A stretch of 33,259 nt of DNA from an uncultured Alphaproteobacteria bacterium (GCA_947367345.1 CANBDL010000006.1:1-33259); one strand, 5' to 3'. Counted from the first letter of the stretch, positions 23,707 through 32,874 are shown. Notes: generated by a model not told the origin, from the letters alone. Numbers and translations: made by a program.

Positions 23707-24765
23707 ATGCAGAGTTTGTTATACGTGATAGCGACCATAATCATTATGATAGTTACCTTGATACATGAGTATGGTCATTTTATTGTTGCAAGAAAATACA
23801 ATGTATTTGTTAAAACTTTCTCTGTAGGTTTTGGAAAAACATTGTGGTCTGTGAAATCTAAAAAAAGTGGAACTGTCTACAAAATATCGGCTATACCTCT
23901 TGGTGGGTACGTAGAGCCAATAGATCAAGAAAGCCTCGACAACATGAAAAGAGAATGCCTGGAGAATGGCGGCGATATAGACGAGCTTAACAAGTTGAAT
24001 GGCCATACGATGGATGATGCAAGTCCTTGGCAGAGGTTTTTGATAGCGGTTGCTGGGCCTTTGGCGAATTTTATATTTGCTGCATTCTTATTTGTATGTG
24101 TTTATTGTTGTATTGGTCTTAAGGAATACAGAGTACTACATGAAACTGACGATGTTCTTAAGTATGGCCTAAGACAAAACGATATTATCGGTCAATATTC
24201 TAAGAACAAGAACAATGACAATGTTTTACTGGTTTCTAGAAGTGGAGATGGAATTCAGAGGATTATTGTATCTGACGTTCCAGATGAAATAAAAAACACA
24301 TCAGACTTCGTAAATAAAATCCTGAACAAAGATAGCAACGCTATTGATGTCATAATTCAAAGAAATCCAGCTATCTTGTTGGCAACTATTTTGACGAAAG
24401 AATATGTATATACAAAATTAACAGCTAAGGGGCTTGTTAAGATATTTACGTTTTCAAAGGAGTCTCGCCAAAATACAGGTGGATTCGCAAGCATTATTTC
24501 TTTCATATCAAAACAAGCGTGTAGCGGTTTTGTAGGAGCAATGGATGCAATAATTTTGATTTCAATCATGCTCGGGGCCTTCAACGTCATGCCCATCATA
24601 CCTCTGGATGGTGGCCGTATGGTGATTGAGTTATACCAGATTATATCTCGCAAAACACTGCACAAATCAGCAGAGAAATATATAAATATAATCGGTATTT
24701 CCGTAATACTGTTTCTATTCGCTTATTCTAATATAATGGATATTATAAGATTTTTATTCTGGTGA
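23707..24765 (+). CDS. rseP: RseP/MmpL-type site-2 membrane metalloprotease
   Basis: Intramembrane zinc protease that cleaves membrane-bound regulators and leftover signal peptides. The product has 352 residues from the ATG at 23707. The first transmembrane helix carries HEYGH (20-24), the zinc-binding HExxH motif, followed by FSVGFGK and ISAIPLGGYVE. A reduced PDZ-like region lies in the middle (about 140-225). The C-terminal helices carry NVMPIIPLDGGRM with the third zinc ligand Asp. The length fits the compact rickettsial form with one PDZ. The usual neighbours bamA, dxr or cdsA are absent. With HtrA and the SurA-like protein in this window it belongs to envelope quality control. Confidence 0.93.
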   Translation: MQSLLYVIATIIIMIVTLIHEYGHFIVARKYNVFVKTFSVGFGKTLWSVKSKKSGTVYKISAIPLGGYVEPIDQESLDNMKRECLENGGDIDELNKLNGHTMDDASPWQRFLIAVAGPLANFIFAAFLFVCVYCCIGLKEYRVLHETDDVLKYGLRQNDIIGQYSKNKNNDNVLLVSRSGDGIQRIIVSDVPDEIKNTSDFVNKILNKDSNAIDVIIQRNPAILLATILTKEYVYTKLTAKGLVKIFTFSKESRQNTGGFASIISFISKQACSGFVGAMDAIILISIMLGAFNVMPIIPLDGGRMVIELYQIISRKTLHKSAEKYINIIGISVILFLFAYSNIMDIIRFLFW

Positions 24766-24806
24766 TGTAGTATTAATACCTCGAGAAGACCGCATGATTT
24801 CTGCTG

Positions 24807-25262
24807 TTATACCAATTTGATTTCTATATCTGTCTTGAAGTTATCGATATCTGTTTTGCCCTCAAAAAATGTTTTTATAGTCTGTCTGTGCGGTATATTT
24901 TCAAAACTAACGAGCTCTATATTGTTTATTCTTGGTTCGAACGTCATGATAGATTGCTTGATATGCCTGTGAATATTATAGATATACTGCTGACCCTCGT
25001 AAAGTAGCCCCTCGAATATTCCAAACATGAATGCTCTTGTGTCCTTGTACATATCCATTGATCGAACATCTAATCTTACTCGTGATTCAAGTATTTCTTT
25101 TATAGACACAAATATTGAATGCATATACTCTGATTTGTTGTTGTAGCACGGATTGCTGGATGCAAATTTCGTAAAAAATGGTTTATCGTAGTACTTCATA
25201 TGAATATTTGCAGCATACAGCGCGATTATGATGTATTGTACCACATTTTCATACGCATACAT
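24807..25262 (-). CDS. gp25/TssE-like baseplate protein (orphan)
   Basis: The 151-residue product resembles the gp25/TssE family, the conserved wedge protein of contractile tails and type VI secretion baseplates. Evidence is the order of an N-terminal helical segment, SIKEILESRVRLDVR (53-67, compare the SI..NL..LLNSR region of TssE), AFMFGIFEG (77-85, the S..NYG.pd position), the family hallmark FEPRI (108-112) preceded by IYNIHRHIKQSIMT, and a closing acidic beta strand TDIEIKL. There is no other tail or T6SS gene in the window. It converges with rseP and is divergent from aspS. The match is by eye, and other short proteins could carry FEPR by chance, so confidence is moderate. Confidence 0.6.
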   Translation of the reverse strand: MYAYENVVQYIIIALYAANIHMKYYDKPFFTKFASSNPCYNNKSEYMHSIFVSIKEILESRVRLDVRSMDMYKDTRAFMFGIFEGLLYEGQQYIYNIHRHIKQSIMTFEPRINNIELVSFENIPHRQTIKTFFEGKTDIDNFKTDIEIKLV

Positions 25263-25296
25263 TATTGGCTGTCATGAAAAACGTTTGTAGCTAAAG

Positions 25297-25307
25297 TATG
25301 TTACAAT
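25297..25307 (+). promoter_or_regulatory. aspS promoter (extended -10 TATGTTACAAT)
   Basis: TATG 25297-25300 and TACAAT 25302-25307, 36 bases before the aspS ATG, in the short spacer shared with the divergent gp25-like gene. Confidence 0.6.
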
Positions 25308-25343
25308 TTTAGCAATTACAGGCATTTATTTGGTGCCAACAAC

Positions 25344-27188
25344 ATGCTAAATTCACAGTCGTTATCTTGCGAAAATATATCACAGACATCTCTCCGCACA
25401 CACACCTGCAATCAACTCAGGCTATCAAACAAAGACAACCAGGTTACTCTCTGTGGCTTCGTACACAACATAAGAGATCATGGCGGATTGCTATTCATAG
25501 ATCTCCGAGATCACTACGGTATAACACAATGCGTAATGGAGCAGGGTAGTACCGCCATGGATACAGCCGGTAAGCTACGTGATGAGTATGTGATCAAGGT
25601 ACAAGGTACAGTCTCAGCCAGAACGCCAGAAACGGTTAACCCAAACATGTCAACAGGTGGAATAGAGGTCGTAGTCTCGCACATCGATGTGTTATCAGAG
25701 AGGCAAGGTGAGCAGCTCCCAATCTCAATCAACACAAACCACACATTCCCAGAGGACACGAGGCTCACATATAGATACCTCGATCTCAGACGACATGAGA
25801 TGCACGAGAATATAATAATGAGGTCCAAGGTAATATCTTATCTAAGGCAGTGTATGATTGAGCAGGGATTCCTCGATATGCAGACTCCTATACTGACTGC
25901 TTCATCACCTGAGGGAGCTAGAGACTTCCTAGTACCAAGCAGACTGCATCACGGTAAGTTCTACGCCTTACCTCAGGCACCTCAGCAATTTAAGCAGCTA
26001 TTTATGGCATCAGGTTTTGACAGATACTTCCAGATAGCCCCTTGCTTCAGAGATGAGGACGCAAGAGCGGACAGGTCGCCAGGGGAATTCTACCAGCTTG
26101 ATTTTGAGATGAGCTTCGTAACCCAGGATGATGTGTTTAAGGTGTCTGAGTATGTCTTGTATAACACTTTCAAGACATTTGCATCAAACCACACGAACGA
26201 TTACAGAAAAGATATACAGATAACAGAGGCTCCGTTCCCTAGAATCACATACGAAGACGCCATGTTGCATTATGGGTGCGATAAGCCGGACCTCAGGAAC
26301 CCTCTAGTAATCAATGACGCAACAGAGATACTCAAGAACACAAGCTTCGGACCGTTCCAGAATACTACGATAAGAGTTATAAAAGCGGACTGCAGCCAGC
26401 AGACCAGGTCATGGTTCGACAAGCTCAATGATTATGCGACGAGTATAGGCATGCCTGGTATCGGCTATATCACCTTAACCAACTATGATACAAACGAGTT
26501 CAAGGGGCCTATTACAAAGTTCCTAACCCAGGATGAGCTTGAGCAGCTCAAGAGGCAAAACGAGATGAAGGTGGGCGATACATTGTTCTTCATCGCGGCC
26601 AACATCAAGCTCGTCAACAATTACGCACACCTCATAAGAACATACCTCGGAAAGAACCTCAACATCATAGAGGAAAATGCGTTTAGATTCTGCTGGATCG
26701 TTGATTTCCCAATGTATGAGGTAGACGAAGAGACGAAGCAGATAGTATTCTCGCATAATCCTTTCTCGATGCCTCAGGGTGGTATGGAGGCTATGCAGAC
26801 CAAGGACCCTCTTGAGATCAAGGCATACCAATACGACATAGTATGTAACGGTGTCGAGCTGTCAAGCGGAGCAATCAGAAACCACATACCTGAGATTATG
26901 TATAAGGCCTTCGAGATAGCCGGCTATGATTCGAGCGTTGTGGACAGCAAGTTCCCAGCCATGATCAAGGCATTCAAATTCGGAGCCCCGCCACATGGAG
27001 GATGTGCTCCAGGTGTAGACAGAATACTGATGCTACTTACAAACTCAACAAGTATAAGAGATGTCATAGCATTCCCATTCAACCAGCAGGCTCAGGATCT
27101 CATGTGTTCCGCTCCGGCTGAGGTGGGTCAGAAGCAGCTTGATGAGTTACATATAAAGGTTTTACCGATTGTGAAGAAGACTTTATGA
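25344..27188 (+). CDS. aspS: Aspartyl-tRNA synthetase
   Basis: Charges tRNA-Asp, and in bacteria without asparaginyl-tRNA synthetase often also tRNA-Asn for amidation. The 614-residue bacterial-type class II enzyme shows the N-terminal OB-fold (THTCNQL..., FVHNIRDHGGLLFIDLRDHYG region, about 18-60), motif 1 around SPEGARDFLVPSR, motif 2 with FRDEDARADRSPGEFYQLD, the inserted GAD domain (about 315-430) and motif 3 GCAPGVDRILM. About 15 extra residues precede the usual start. A GGTG ribosome-binding site lies upstream. Codons end in G or C much more than in argS (34 of 60 G+C in the block at 26041). Confidence 0.97.
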   Translation: MLNSQSLSCENISQTSLRTHTCNQLRLSNKDNQVTLCGFVHNIRDHGGLLFIDLRDHYGITQCVMEQGSTAMDTAGKLRDEYVIKVQGTVSARTPETVNPNMSTGGIEVVVSHIDVLSERQGEQLPISINTNHTFPEDTRLTYRYLDLRRHEMHENIIMRSKVISYLRQCMIEQGFLDMQTPILTASSPEGARDFLVPSRLHHGKFYALPQAPQQFKQLFMASGFDRYFQIAPCFRDEDARADRSPGEFYQLDFEMSFVTQDDVFKVSEYVLYNTFKTFASNHTNDYRKDIQITEAPFPRITYEDAMLHYGCDKPDLRNPLVINDATEILKNTSFGPFQNTTIRVIKADCSQQTRSWFDKLNDYATSIGMPGIGYITLTNYDTNEFKGPITKFLTQDELEQLKRQNEMKVGDTLFFIAANIKLVNNYAHLIRTYLGKNLNIIEENAFRFCWIVDFPMYEVDEETKQIVFSHNPFSMPQGGMEAMQTKDPLEIKAYQYDIVCNGVELSSGAIRNHIPEIMYKAFEIAGYDSSVVDSKFPAMIKAFKFGAPPHGGCAPGVDRILMLLTNSTSIRDVIAFPFNQQAQDLMCSAPAEVGQKQLDELHIKVLPIVKKTL

Positions 27189-27208
27189 TATGTAGATGCA
27201 TGAATACG

Positions 27209-27237
27209 TAGAAATCGCAACTGGATTGTAATATAAT
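27209..27237 (+). promoter_or_regulatory. Promoter of the membrane thioredoxin gene (TAGAAA-17-TATAAT)
   Basis: TAGAAA (27209-27214), 17 bases, TATAAT (27232-27237). A second candidate -10, TATAGT at 27251-27256 with an upstream TG, would leave almost no leader and is less likely. Confidence 0.5.
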
Positions 27238-27267
27238 TTTTATAACTTGGTATAGTCGGGTGCATCA

Positions 27268-27834
27268 ATGGCAAGCGGTAAAAAAATAAAAATAACAATA
27301 TTAGCTGTATTTGCTGTAGCTACATTGTCTTGCTTCGTTTCTTATTGTTTACAAAGCAAATCGTCTGAATCTTGTGGGTTGAGCGGAGGAAAATGCAGCG
27401 AGAAGCATGATTTGCACGGTACAACAGTTATAGATCAGAGTATGCTGAAGGAGAATTGCATATACTGGGATCATAAGAAACAAAAAGCCTGGGTCATTGA
27501 TGAAGGCAGTATAGAGAATAAGATCAACGAGGTATTGTCGAATTCGTCAAAATCTATTGTTGTCTGTTGCGCAACGTGGTGTGGTCCATGTATAAAACTA
27601 AAACAATTTCTTGGTGAATACAGTTCCGATATACATAAAAACGTTGACATCATTATCATAAACTCCGACAAGACATCTTTTGACGTTTTGAGATTGCCGA
27701 ATATGTTGGGGTCTGATCGTAAGTTATCAGGGTACCCAACGATATACTGCGTAAAATCAGGCAAGGTATCTTCTACGATTGTTGGATTTGGATATTCAAC
27801 AAAGAATGATCTGAGTAGGTTTGCGATTGCATAA
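27268..27834 (+). CDS. Membrane-anchored thioredoxin-fold protein
   Basis: The 188-residue product has an N-terminal signal anchor (about 7-27) and a C-terminal thioredoxin fold with the active site WCGPC (Cys105 and Cys108) and a cis-proline motif GYPTIYCV. Orientation rules place the domain in the periplasm. The region before the fold contains extra cysteines (residues 36, 43 and 64), which is unusual. Such proteins (TlpA, CcmG, DsbE or ScsC-like) reduce or exchange disulfides outside the cytoplasm. The WCGPC motif is that of thioredoxin itself, so the partner is uncertain. It lies just behind aspS with its own promoter and converges with tdk. Confidence 0.85.
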   Translation: MASGKKIKITILAVFAVATLSCFVSYCLQSKSSESCGLSGGKCSEKHDLHGTTVIDQSMLKENCIYWDHKKQKAWVIDEGSIENKINEVLSNSSKSIVVCCATWCGPCIKLKQFLGEYSSDIHKNVDIIIINSDKTSFDVLRLPNMLGSDRKLSGYPTIYCVKSGKVSSTIVGFGYSTKNDLSRFAIA

Positions 27835-27955
27835 TGACAGTCTGCGACTTTCTTGTAAAAACACTAGTTGGATTTAGATAGTTGTTCGGTTTTACTGCAT
27901 CTGTATCTATTTTTATCTTGTGTTATTAATCAGGACGCCACATATACGTGCAATA

Positions 27956-28537
27956 CTACCCAAGATTTTTTTCCATATAATGTTTTCTGCATAGCGACAC
28001 ATATTTATCGTTTTTGCCTATCTCTATTTGTTGGCCTCGGTCAACTATTTTTCCGTTCGGCAAGATCCTTACGTTCATCGTAGCTTTCTTACCGCAGTGG
28101 CAGATGGTTTTGACCTCCTCGAGTTCGTCAGCAAGTGTCAAAAGGTATTTGCTGCCGTCGAATGGTTCGCCCATAAAATCACTTCTGAGGCCGTAGCAAA
28201 TCACAGGTATACCTAGCTCATCTACTATTCTGCACAACTGGTATACTTGTTCTTTAGTTAAAAATTGCGCTTCATCAATAAATATACAGTTGATTTTGGC
28301 GTCTTTCATTTTTTGTTGCGCATCGAGAAATATATTGGTATTCACGTCAAATAGATTCGCATCGGAAGCTAACCCTATTCTTGAGTTGATCTTGTGATTA
28401 CCGTTATCATCCTTGTCCATGCAGAACGTATACATGATAGTATTCATACCGCGTTCTTTGTAGTTAAAATTACTTTGGAGCAACTTTGTTGTTTTGCCGG
28501 CATTCATGGCCGAATAATAGAAATACAGCTTTGACAT
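27956..28537 (-). CDS. tdk: Thymidine kinase
   Basis: Salvage enzyme phosphorylating thymidine with ATP. From the ATG at 28537 it has 193 residues, the normal size of the TK1-like family. Motifs are the P-loop [10 protein letters not shown] (8-17), the Walker B-type IFIDEAQFL, and the C-terminal zinc and lasso region with [10 protein letters not shown] and a second pair starting CRKH. The frame is open 80 codons further upstream into lysS, but that part has no homology, and the promoter lies between. An intact Tdk suggests thymidine uptake from the host. Confidence 0.94.
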   Translation of the reverse strand: MSKLYFYYSAMNAGKTTKLLQSNFNYKERGMNTIMYTFCMDKDDNGNHKINSRIGLASDANLFDVNTNIFLDAQQKMKDAKINCIFIDEAQFLTKEQVYQLCRIVDELGIPVICYGLRSDFMGEPFDGSKYLLTLADELEEVKTICHCGKKATMNVRILPNGKIVDRGQQIEIGKNDKYVSLCRKHYMEKNLG

Positions 28538-28598
28538 ATTTGCAGATCCCCGGTCCCTGATAGTTGTCGCATTAACACATGCGAGTGCTTGTTCTGAT

Positions 28599-28609
28599 AT
28601 TGTACCAGA
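28599..28609 (-). promoter_or_regulatory. tdk promoter (extended -10 TCTGGTACAAT)
   Basis: Minus-strand TG-G-TACAAT with the -10 box at 28604-28599, about 61 bases before the tdk ATG and after the lysS stop. Confidence 0.45.
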
Positions 28610-28656
28610 TTTGCTCACCCCATCATTATGATTTATAATTGCGAGCCAATCCAGAT

Positions 28657-30216
28657 TTATCTGATATGCGATTCCAGCATTGTTAAAAAATTCTCCATGC
28701 CGTACAAAGCAACGAAGCCGCCCAAACGAGGGCCACGATCGCATCCAAACAATATCTCGTACAGACGCTTGAACCATGTCTTGAGGTCCGACTGATCGTA
28801 ATACAGCTTACCGACCTCGTATATTACAGTCTGTATGTCATCGGCTGTTCTCTGTGTCTCAGGCAGCTGTTGTAGCGCCGTGTGTAACGATTGCAGCTGC
28901 CTCTTCTCGTCTTCCGTTGGTATGCTTAGCACCCTAGTACCAGCCACGAAGTCTTTGTAGTATACGATCGCGAAGGAGGCCATCTGCTTCATAAACTCCA
29001 TCGCATCGCCTGACACATTGCCTTGCGACGCATATTTTGTCACAAAGCCCATCACTGTTTCCTGGTCAACTATGCCGCACGTCTGAACCAGATTCAGCAA
29101 CATGGAAAAACGCAGGCACCCCGAATAGTTCGGCACGGAACCGTTGTGTATGAAGAATGCCGGGTTCTCGTATTTCTTGGATCCGTCCCCATCCGCAGCC
29201 TGAGCAGGAAACTTTGCAACAGAATCGAGATACTCGTCCATCGCCTGAGGTATCACGTCGAAATAAAGCTTCTTGGCTCGCTGCGGGGTTTGATACATGT
29301 AGTACGCCAGGCTCTCGGATGGAGCGTACTTCAGCCAGTCCTCCATCGACAGCCCGTTGCCCTTGGACTTCGAGATCTTTTTGCCCTCCTCGTCAAGGAA
29401 TAATTCATACGTAAATTCAATCGGGGATTGGCCGCCTATCGTATCGCATATTTTTGATGACAAGGTGAATGAGTCGATCAGGTCTTTGCCGTGCATCTCG
29501 TAGTCTACACCGAAGGCATACCAGCGCATGCCCCAATCGGCCTTCCACTGCAGCTTGCAGTTTCCATCCAGAGCCGACACCTCAACGAATTTCCCGTCAT
29601 CGTTTTTGTACACCACGGTGCTTGAATCAGTCTTGACCTCCTCGATCTTTACCTGAAGCACCTTCCCGGTATCTGGGCAGATTGGCAGAAACGGACTGTA
29701 GGTCTTCTGGCGCTCCTCTCGTAGCGACGGCAGCATTATCTCCATGATTTTGTCGTAGTTCTGCAGAAGACGCTTCAAAGCATCGTTGAATACGCCTGAT
29801 TTATACATCTCGGTAGAGCTCTTGAATTCATACTCGAAGCCGAACGAATCGAGGAACTGGCACAGCATCGCATTATTGTGATGCGCGAAGCTCTCGTACT
29901 TCTCAAAGGGATCAGGCACCTTGGTCAGGGGCATATCTATATACTTCGCAAGCATCTCCTGATTTGGTACGTTGGTCGGCACGCGCCGGAAGCCATCCAT
30001 GTCGTCTGAGAAAGCTATGATCTTGGCTGACTTATCGCTTATCTGCCTGAATGCCCGCAGCACAAATGTTGTCCTGAGAACCTCGCCGAAAGTACCTATG
30101 TGTGGCAAACCGGACGGCCCATACCCTGTCTCGAAAATCACGTGATCCTTGTTCTTGCAGCGTTCCAGTATTTTATGGGCCTCGACGAATGGCCAAGCTT
30201 TTGCGTTGTTAATCAT
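28657..30216 (-). CDS. lysS: Lysyl-tRNA synthetase, class I
   Basis: Charges tRNA-Lys. It is the class I (archaeal-type, LysK-like) enzyme, not the usual class II form; class I is standard in alphaproteobacteria, archaea and spirochaetes. The 519-residue product has the HIGH-type motif [14 protein letters not shown] (HIGT at 39-42) and the KMSKS-type motif [10 protein letters not shown] (280-286 core), with the C-terminal helical anticodon-binding region. The gene is GC-rich (34 of 60 in the block at 29281) between AT-rich neighbours. It has a well-formed promoter and is the strongest single taxonomic marker in the window. Confidence 0.96.
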   Translation of the reverse strand: MINNAKAWPFVEAHKILERCKNKDHVIFETGYGPSGLPHIGTFGEVLRTTFVLRAFRQISDKSAKIIAFSDDMDGFRRVPTNVPNQEMLAKYIDMPLTKVPDPFEKYESFAHHNNAMLCQFLDSFGFEYEFKSSTEMYKSGVFNDALKRLLQNYDKIMEIMLPSLREERQKTYSPFLPICPDTGKVLQVKIEEVKTDSSTVVYKNDDGKFVEVSALDGNCKLQWKADWGMRWYAFGVDYEMHGKDLIDSFTLSSKICDTIGGQSPIEFTYELFLDEEGKKISKSKGNGLSMEDWLKYAPSESLAYYMYQTPQRAKKLYFDVIPQAMDEYLDSVAKFPAQAADGDGSKKYENPAFFIHNGSVPNYSGCLRFSMLLNLVQTCGIVDQETVMGFVTKYASQGNVSGDAMEFMKQMASFAIVYYKDFVAGTRVLSIPTEDEKRQLQSLHTALQQLPETQRTADDIQTVIYEVGKLYYDQSDLKTWFKRLYEILFGCDRGPRLGGFVALYGMENFLTMLESHIR

Positions 30217-30254
30217 AGAATGCGTCCAACATATTCATGAATTCTGTTAAGTTG

Positions 30255-30283
30255 ATTGTAGCATAGTGGATTATATTAAACAA
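30255..30283 (-). promoter_or_regulatory. lysS promoter (TTGTTT-17-TACAAT, extended -10)
   Basis: On the minus strand TTGTTT (30283-30278), 17 bases, TACAAT (30260-30255), with TATG one base before the box. It is identical to the prmC box over 11 bases (TATGCTACAAT). Confidence 0.65.
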
Positions 30284-30398
30284 TATCTCAAATTACAACA
30301 AATGATTTGCTTTCTACGCATTTTGAATCTGTATTAAATTTGCTTTGATACATCAAATATATATTTTAAGCAATGACATATATCTGTCCATCGCATTT

Positions 30399-30409
30399 TA
30401 TGATAAAAT
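30399..30409 (+). promoter_or_regulatory. Promoter of the SurA-like gene (TATGATAAAAT)
   Basis: TATG 30399-30402 and TAAAAT 30404-30409. It overlaps in-frame ATG codons at 30373 and 30400, which therefore cannot be the start if this promoter is real. Confidence 0.5.
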
Positions 30410-30441
30410 GTGTTTGTTATATTATGTGTTTTTTCCAAAAA

Positions 30442-31980
30442 ATGTTGATCAACAAAATCTCGAAACTATTTGTTAATTTTATTGCTATCTCTTCGGCTGT
30501 ATGCGTTCAATGCTCAACTCAATCATCAGAAAACAAAAACGGTTCTTCCGGTGGTGTTGCGAAAAAAAATGAAGCTGGATCTGGATCAGAAAATAGAAGT
30601 GTTCAGTTATCTGCAAACAAACACGCAAGAAAGACGGCCAGAGTGATGGAATTTCATAGATTTGACGATGTTAGTCTGGAGTCGGTTAAGGAATTGAACG
30701 CAACAAAGAAAGCAAAAGCATACATGAAAAAAACAATTACTTCCAGCGGAAAGTCGGGGTGTGCAGGAATAAAGGAGTGCTTTATAGTTGGCAATATTGG
30801 TCTTGACATAATCACAAATATAGACATGATCAATATGATAAAGTATCTTATGATAAGCAATGGAATTGAATATGATGAGAATTTGGCAGTTTGTATAGCA
30901 AATGAAGTTATCAATATGATCGCCAATAGAAGATATCAGGCAATAGTAGGGCTGGAAAATAACATTGTTTTCGATGATATGGCCGTAATACATGCAGTAC
31001 AAAATATGGCTAAGTCACAAAATGTTTCCACAGAAGAATTTTTAAAAAATATAGCTAGTAGAAATATTAACATACATACATTTTTAGAAGATATACGTTG
31101 GCAGAACCATACAAACAGTGTTGCTCAGAGCCTATTACAACATGTAACTCTCGCGAGAGATAGCTATGACAATGCGAGAAGAATAATGGAAAAAGAGTCA
31201 GCAACCCCATCTTATAAATTTATGAGACTTAATCCATCATTCGGTCTAGTAAGTTTTAATAAATTCGTAGATACAATTTCTGGTAAAAATAGCGCTGGAT
31301 ACAATATTGCCGCTATTTTTAATTATATAAAAGAAAGTATGGGTGAGCCTGGCGTCGTCGCATATCCTAAGTGGAAAGTGTGGAGCAGAACCAAAAAAAT
31401 ATTAGACGCGACACATGTAAATGGTATAGCAAAGCACAAGACATCGAACGGTCAGGATTATGCTATATACCTAATTGAAAATGCTATGTCGAGGCGTTCT
31501 TCTGAGTTATACGAATATACAGCAGTCATGGCGCACATCAAAAATACTGTGACAATATTTTCAAATAAAGAAAGTATTACAAATTTTAATAGAAAAGTAA
31601 TGCAATTGCAGAACACAAAAACAAAAGATGAGTTTGTAAAAATATGCAATCAAAACGGATGGCAGTATAATGAATTTGTGTCTAAACGTAATGATGCGAG
31701 ATATGAAATGATGGTACAGATAGATGAAAATAACGCCGCAAAGAATACTGTGATAATCCCGTACAAACAGGATAGTCAAGACGAATTTATCGCTGTTTTA
31801 ATAACAAAAAAAGAAAAAACAAAAAACGTAATACAAGATCATGAAGTCAGTGACCGTGTGGTTGCGTCTAAGTTATCAACGTTACTTTCTATTGAAACAA
31901 AAAGAGCCCAGGCAATTTTTGGCAATTTGTTAATCAATCAGAATGTTGACAGACTGATGAAGAGCTTGAAAAATACCTGA
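30442..31980 (+). CDS. SurA-like periplasmic chaperone (N-terminal domain family)
   Basis: From the ATG at 30442 the product has 512 residues and starts with a signal peptide (KISKLFVNFIAISSAVCVQC), then a Ser/Asn/Gly-rich linker. The segment at about 115-235 matches the SurA N-terminal chaperone domain: a hydrophobic VGN.GLDIITNIDMINMIKYL in the place of VN..iIT..dl, NEVINMIANRRYQAI in the place of the Ln.LIdekL helix, and QNVSTEEFLKNIASRNINIH before the next helix. No clear parvulin isomerase domain is visible in the second half, whose function I cannot name. SurA escorts outer-membrane proteins. In-frame ATGs upstream lie in or before the promoter. Confidence 0.65.
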   Translation: MLINKISKLFVNFIAISSAVCVQCSTQSSENKNGSSGGVAKKNEAGSGSENRSVQLSANKHARKTARVMEFHRFDDVSLESVKELNATKKAKAYMKKTITSSGKSGCAGIKECFIVGNIGLDIITNIDMINMIKYLMISNGIEYDENLAVCIANEVINMIANRRYQAIVGLENNIVFDDMAVIHAVQNMAKSQNVSTEEFLKNIASRNINIHTFLEDIRWQNHTNSVAQSLLQHVTLARDSYDNARRIMEKESATPSYKFMRLNPSFGLVSFNKFVDTISGKNSAGYNIAAIFNYIKESMGEPGVVAYPKWKVWSRTKKILDATHVNGIAKHKTSNGQDYAIYLIENAMSRRSSELYEYTAVMAHIKNTVTIFSNKESITNFNRKVMQLQNTKTKDEFVKICNQNGWQYNEFVSKRNDARYEMMVQIDENNAAKNTVIIPYKQDSQDEFIAVLITKKEKTKNVIQDHEVSDRVVASKLSTLLSIETKRAQAIFGNLLINQNVDRLMKSLKNT

Positions 31981-32086
31981 TCCACACGCCATCCGCCAAA
32001 TTCTGATTGACGTAATGTTTTGTTGTTAATTCCCAAGATAGATTAACCATTTTTTAATCAAAACTTCTTACAATGATATTGCGCGA

Positions 32087-32111
32087 GCGCAAATAAAAAT
32101 GTTTTTTGCGC
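32087..32111 (+). terminator. Possible terminator after the SurA-like gene
   Basis: GCGCAAA (32087-32093) pairs with TTTGCGC (32105-32111), with more A-T pairs inside, followed by CTTTTG. A second palindrome TTGCGCGAGCGCAA overlaps its left arm. The T tract is short, so this may be bidirectional or weak. Confidence 0.4.
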
Positions 32112-32128
32112 CTTTTGCCATAAATAGA

Positions 32129-32156
32129 TTGACTTGTTTTTGCTGGATAGTATAAA
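32129..32156 (+). promoter_or_regulatory. Strong promoter TTGACT-16-TATAAA
   Basis: TTGACT (32129-32134), a 16-base spacer and TATAAA (32151-32156): five of six matches in each box. It faces a 39-codon frame at 32178 and no larger gene, so it may drive a small protein or a small RNA. Confidence 0.6.
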
Positions 32157-32177
32157 CTAGAGTGGGTGTCTCGTACA

Positions 32178-32297
32178 ATGATAAGAGCTTTGAATAATAT
32201 GGGAAAGAGGATGTATACAATTTACCGTATAAGTTGTAGAATAGCATGCATGTTGTTTGTATATGCTATGATATGTATAGTATTTGTAGCTGGTTAA
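32178..32297 (+). CDS. 39-residue putative membrane peptide
   Basis: The frame reads MIRALNNMGKRMYTIYRISC and continues through a hydrophobic segment (about residues 21-38: ACMLFVYAMICIVFVAG). This gives a basic N-terminus followed by one transmembrane helix. A GTGGGTG ribosome-binding-like sequence lies 9-15 bases before the ATG, and a strong promoter lies about 22 bases further up. The size and layout resemble small membrane peptides such as type I toxins or regulators of membrane complexes, but no family is recognised. It could also be an accident within a small RNA. Confidence 0.4.
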   Translation: MIRALNNMGKRMYTIYRISCRIACMLFVYAMICIVFVAG

Positions 32298-32376
32298 TTT
32301 TTGATTACTGCAAAAACAGCGATACATTCATTCAGAAGCAGAAACAGACAGTATTAGATTTGTTTATTAAAATTGC

Positions 32377-32616
32377 ATGAGTATTTTGATAAATCATAAT
32401 AATTTTGATTTTAGGCATAGACACCTTCATCAACTAACTGCAACACTTATAAAGCCAAATAAGCATCACACAAATACATACATATCACGACCATCTACAA
32501 CAGATCACCTAAATGATCTATATGGAGCTGAGATTATCTTTTGTCAACAACTGGCAACCAAAGAATGTGTCACAAGAAGACCTATGCATGAATACAATGG
32601 ATTGTTAGCCGCATAA
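32377..32616 (+). CDS. Hypothetical 79-residue frame overlapping repeat copy B
   Basis: A His, Asn and Thr-rich frame from ATG 32377 without signal, membrane or known motifs. Its last 20 codons lie in the repeat shared with copy A near 3.5 kb. In copy A the corresponding frame has a stop (TAA in place of AGA) and a 2-base length difference. This suggests that the frame is not under protein-level selection, or that both are remnants. Confidence 0.2.
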   Translation: MSILINHNNFDFRHRHLHQLTATLIKPNKHHTNTYISRPSTTDHLNDLYGAEIIFCQQLATKECVTRRPMHEYNGLLAA

Positions 32617-32640
32617 ATATTTTGATTTGGCGTTGCGGTT
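32556..32640 (+). repeat. Diverged repeat, copy B
   Basis: Matches the minus strand of 3509-3589 in order: AGACCTAT (32578-32585), GATTGTTAGCCGC (32600-32612), TTTGATTTGG (32621-32630) and GTTGC (32632-32636). Upstream, ACCAAAGAATGTGTCACA here corresponds to ACCAGAGATTGTTACA there. Confidence 0.6.
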
Positions 32641-32649
32641 GATATTGAA

Positions 32650-32874
32650 ATGTGTAATAACATCAAAGATGTATTGACAAATGTTTTAGTTGTTCTTATA
32701 TTTGATAATATCTTATATGGATTTAATATTTCTGATAATATTCTGAGTACGGATTATCTTCCAGTATTATGTTCCTTGCTAAGTCGCGCGGTAGTTGTTG
32801 GTAGTTTATTTTTATGGTCATTGTTTATTGTCACTCATTCTATCATAACAATACTTCGTAAGCCTATCACTTAA
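32650..32874 (+). CDS. Hypothetical 74-residue hydrophobic protein
   Basis: A frame with two hydrophobic segments (about 8-26 and 38-68) starting at ATG 32650. No ribosome-binding site or clear promoter is seen. Its 3' end overlaps the antisense frameshifted gene that ends at 32818. Only one of the two is likely to be real, and I favour the minus-strand gene for its more protein-like composition. Confidence 0.2.
   Translation: MCNNIKDVLTNVLVVLIFDNILYGFNISDNILSTDYLPVLCSLLSRAVVVGSLFLWSLFIVTHSIITILRKPIT

Noticed and set aside
28538-28777. 80-residue N-terminal extension of thymidine kinase
   Set aside because: It overlaps lysS, lacks homology, and precedes the tdk promoter. The [16 protein letters not shown] start is typical of Tdk.
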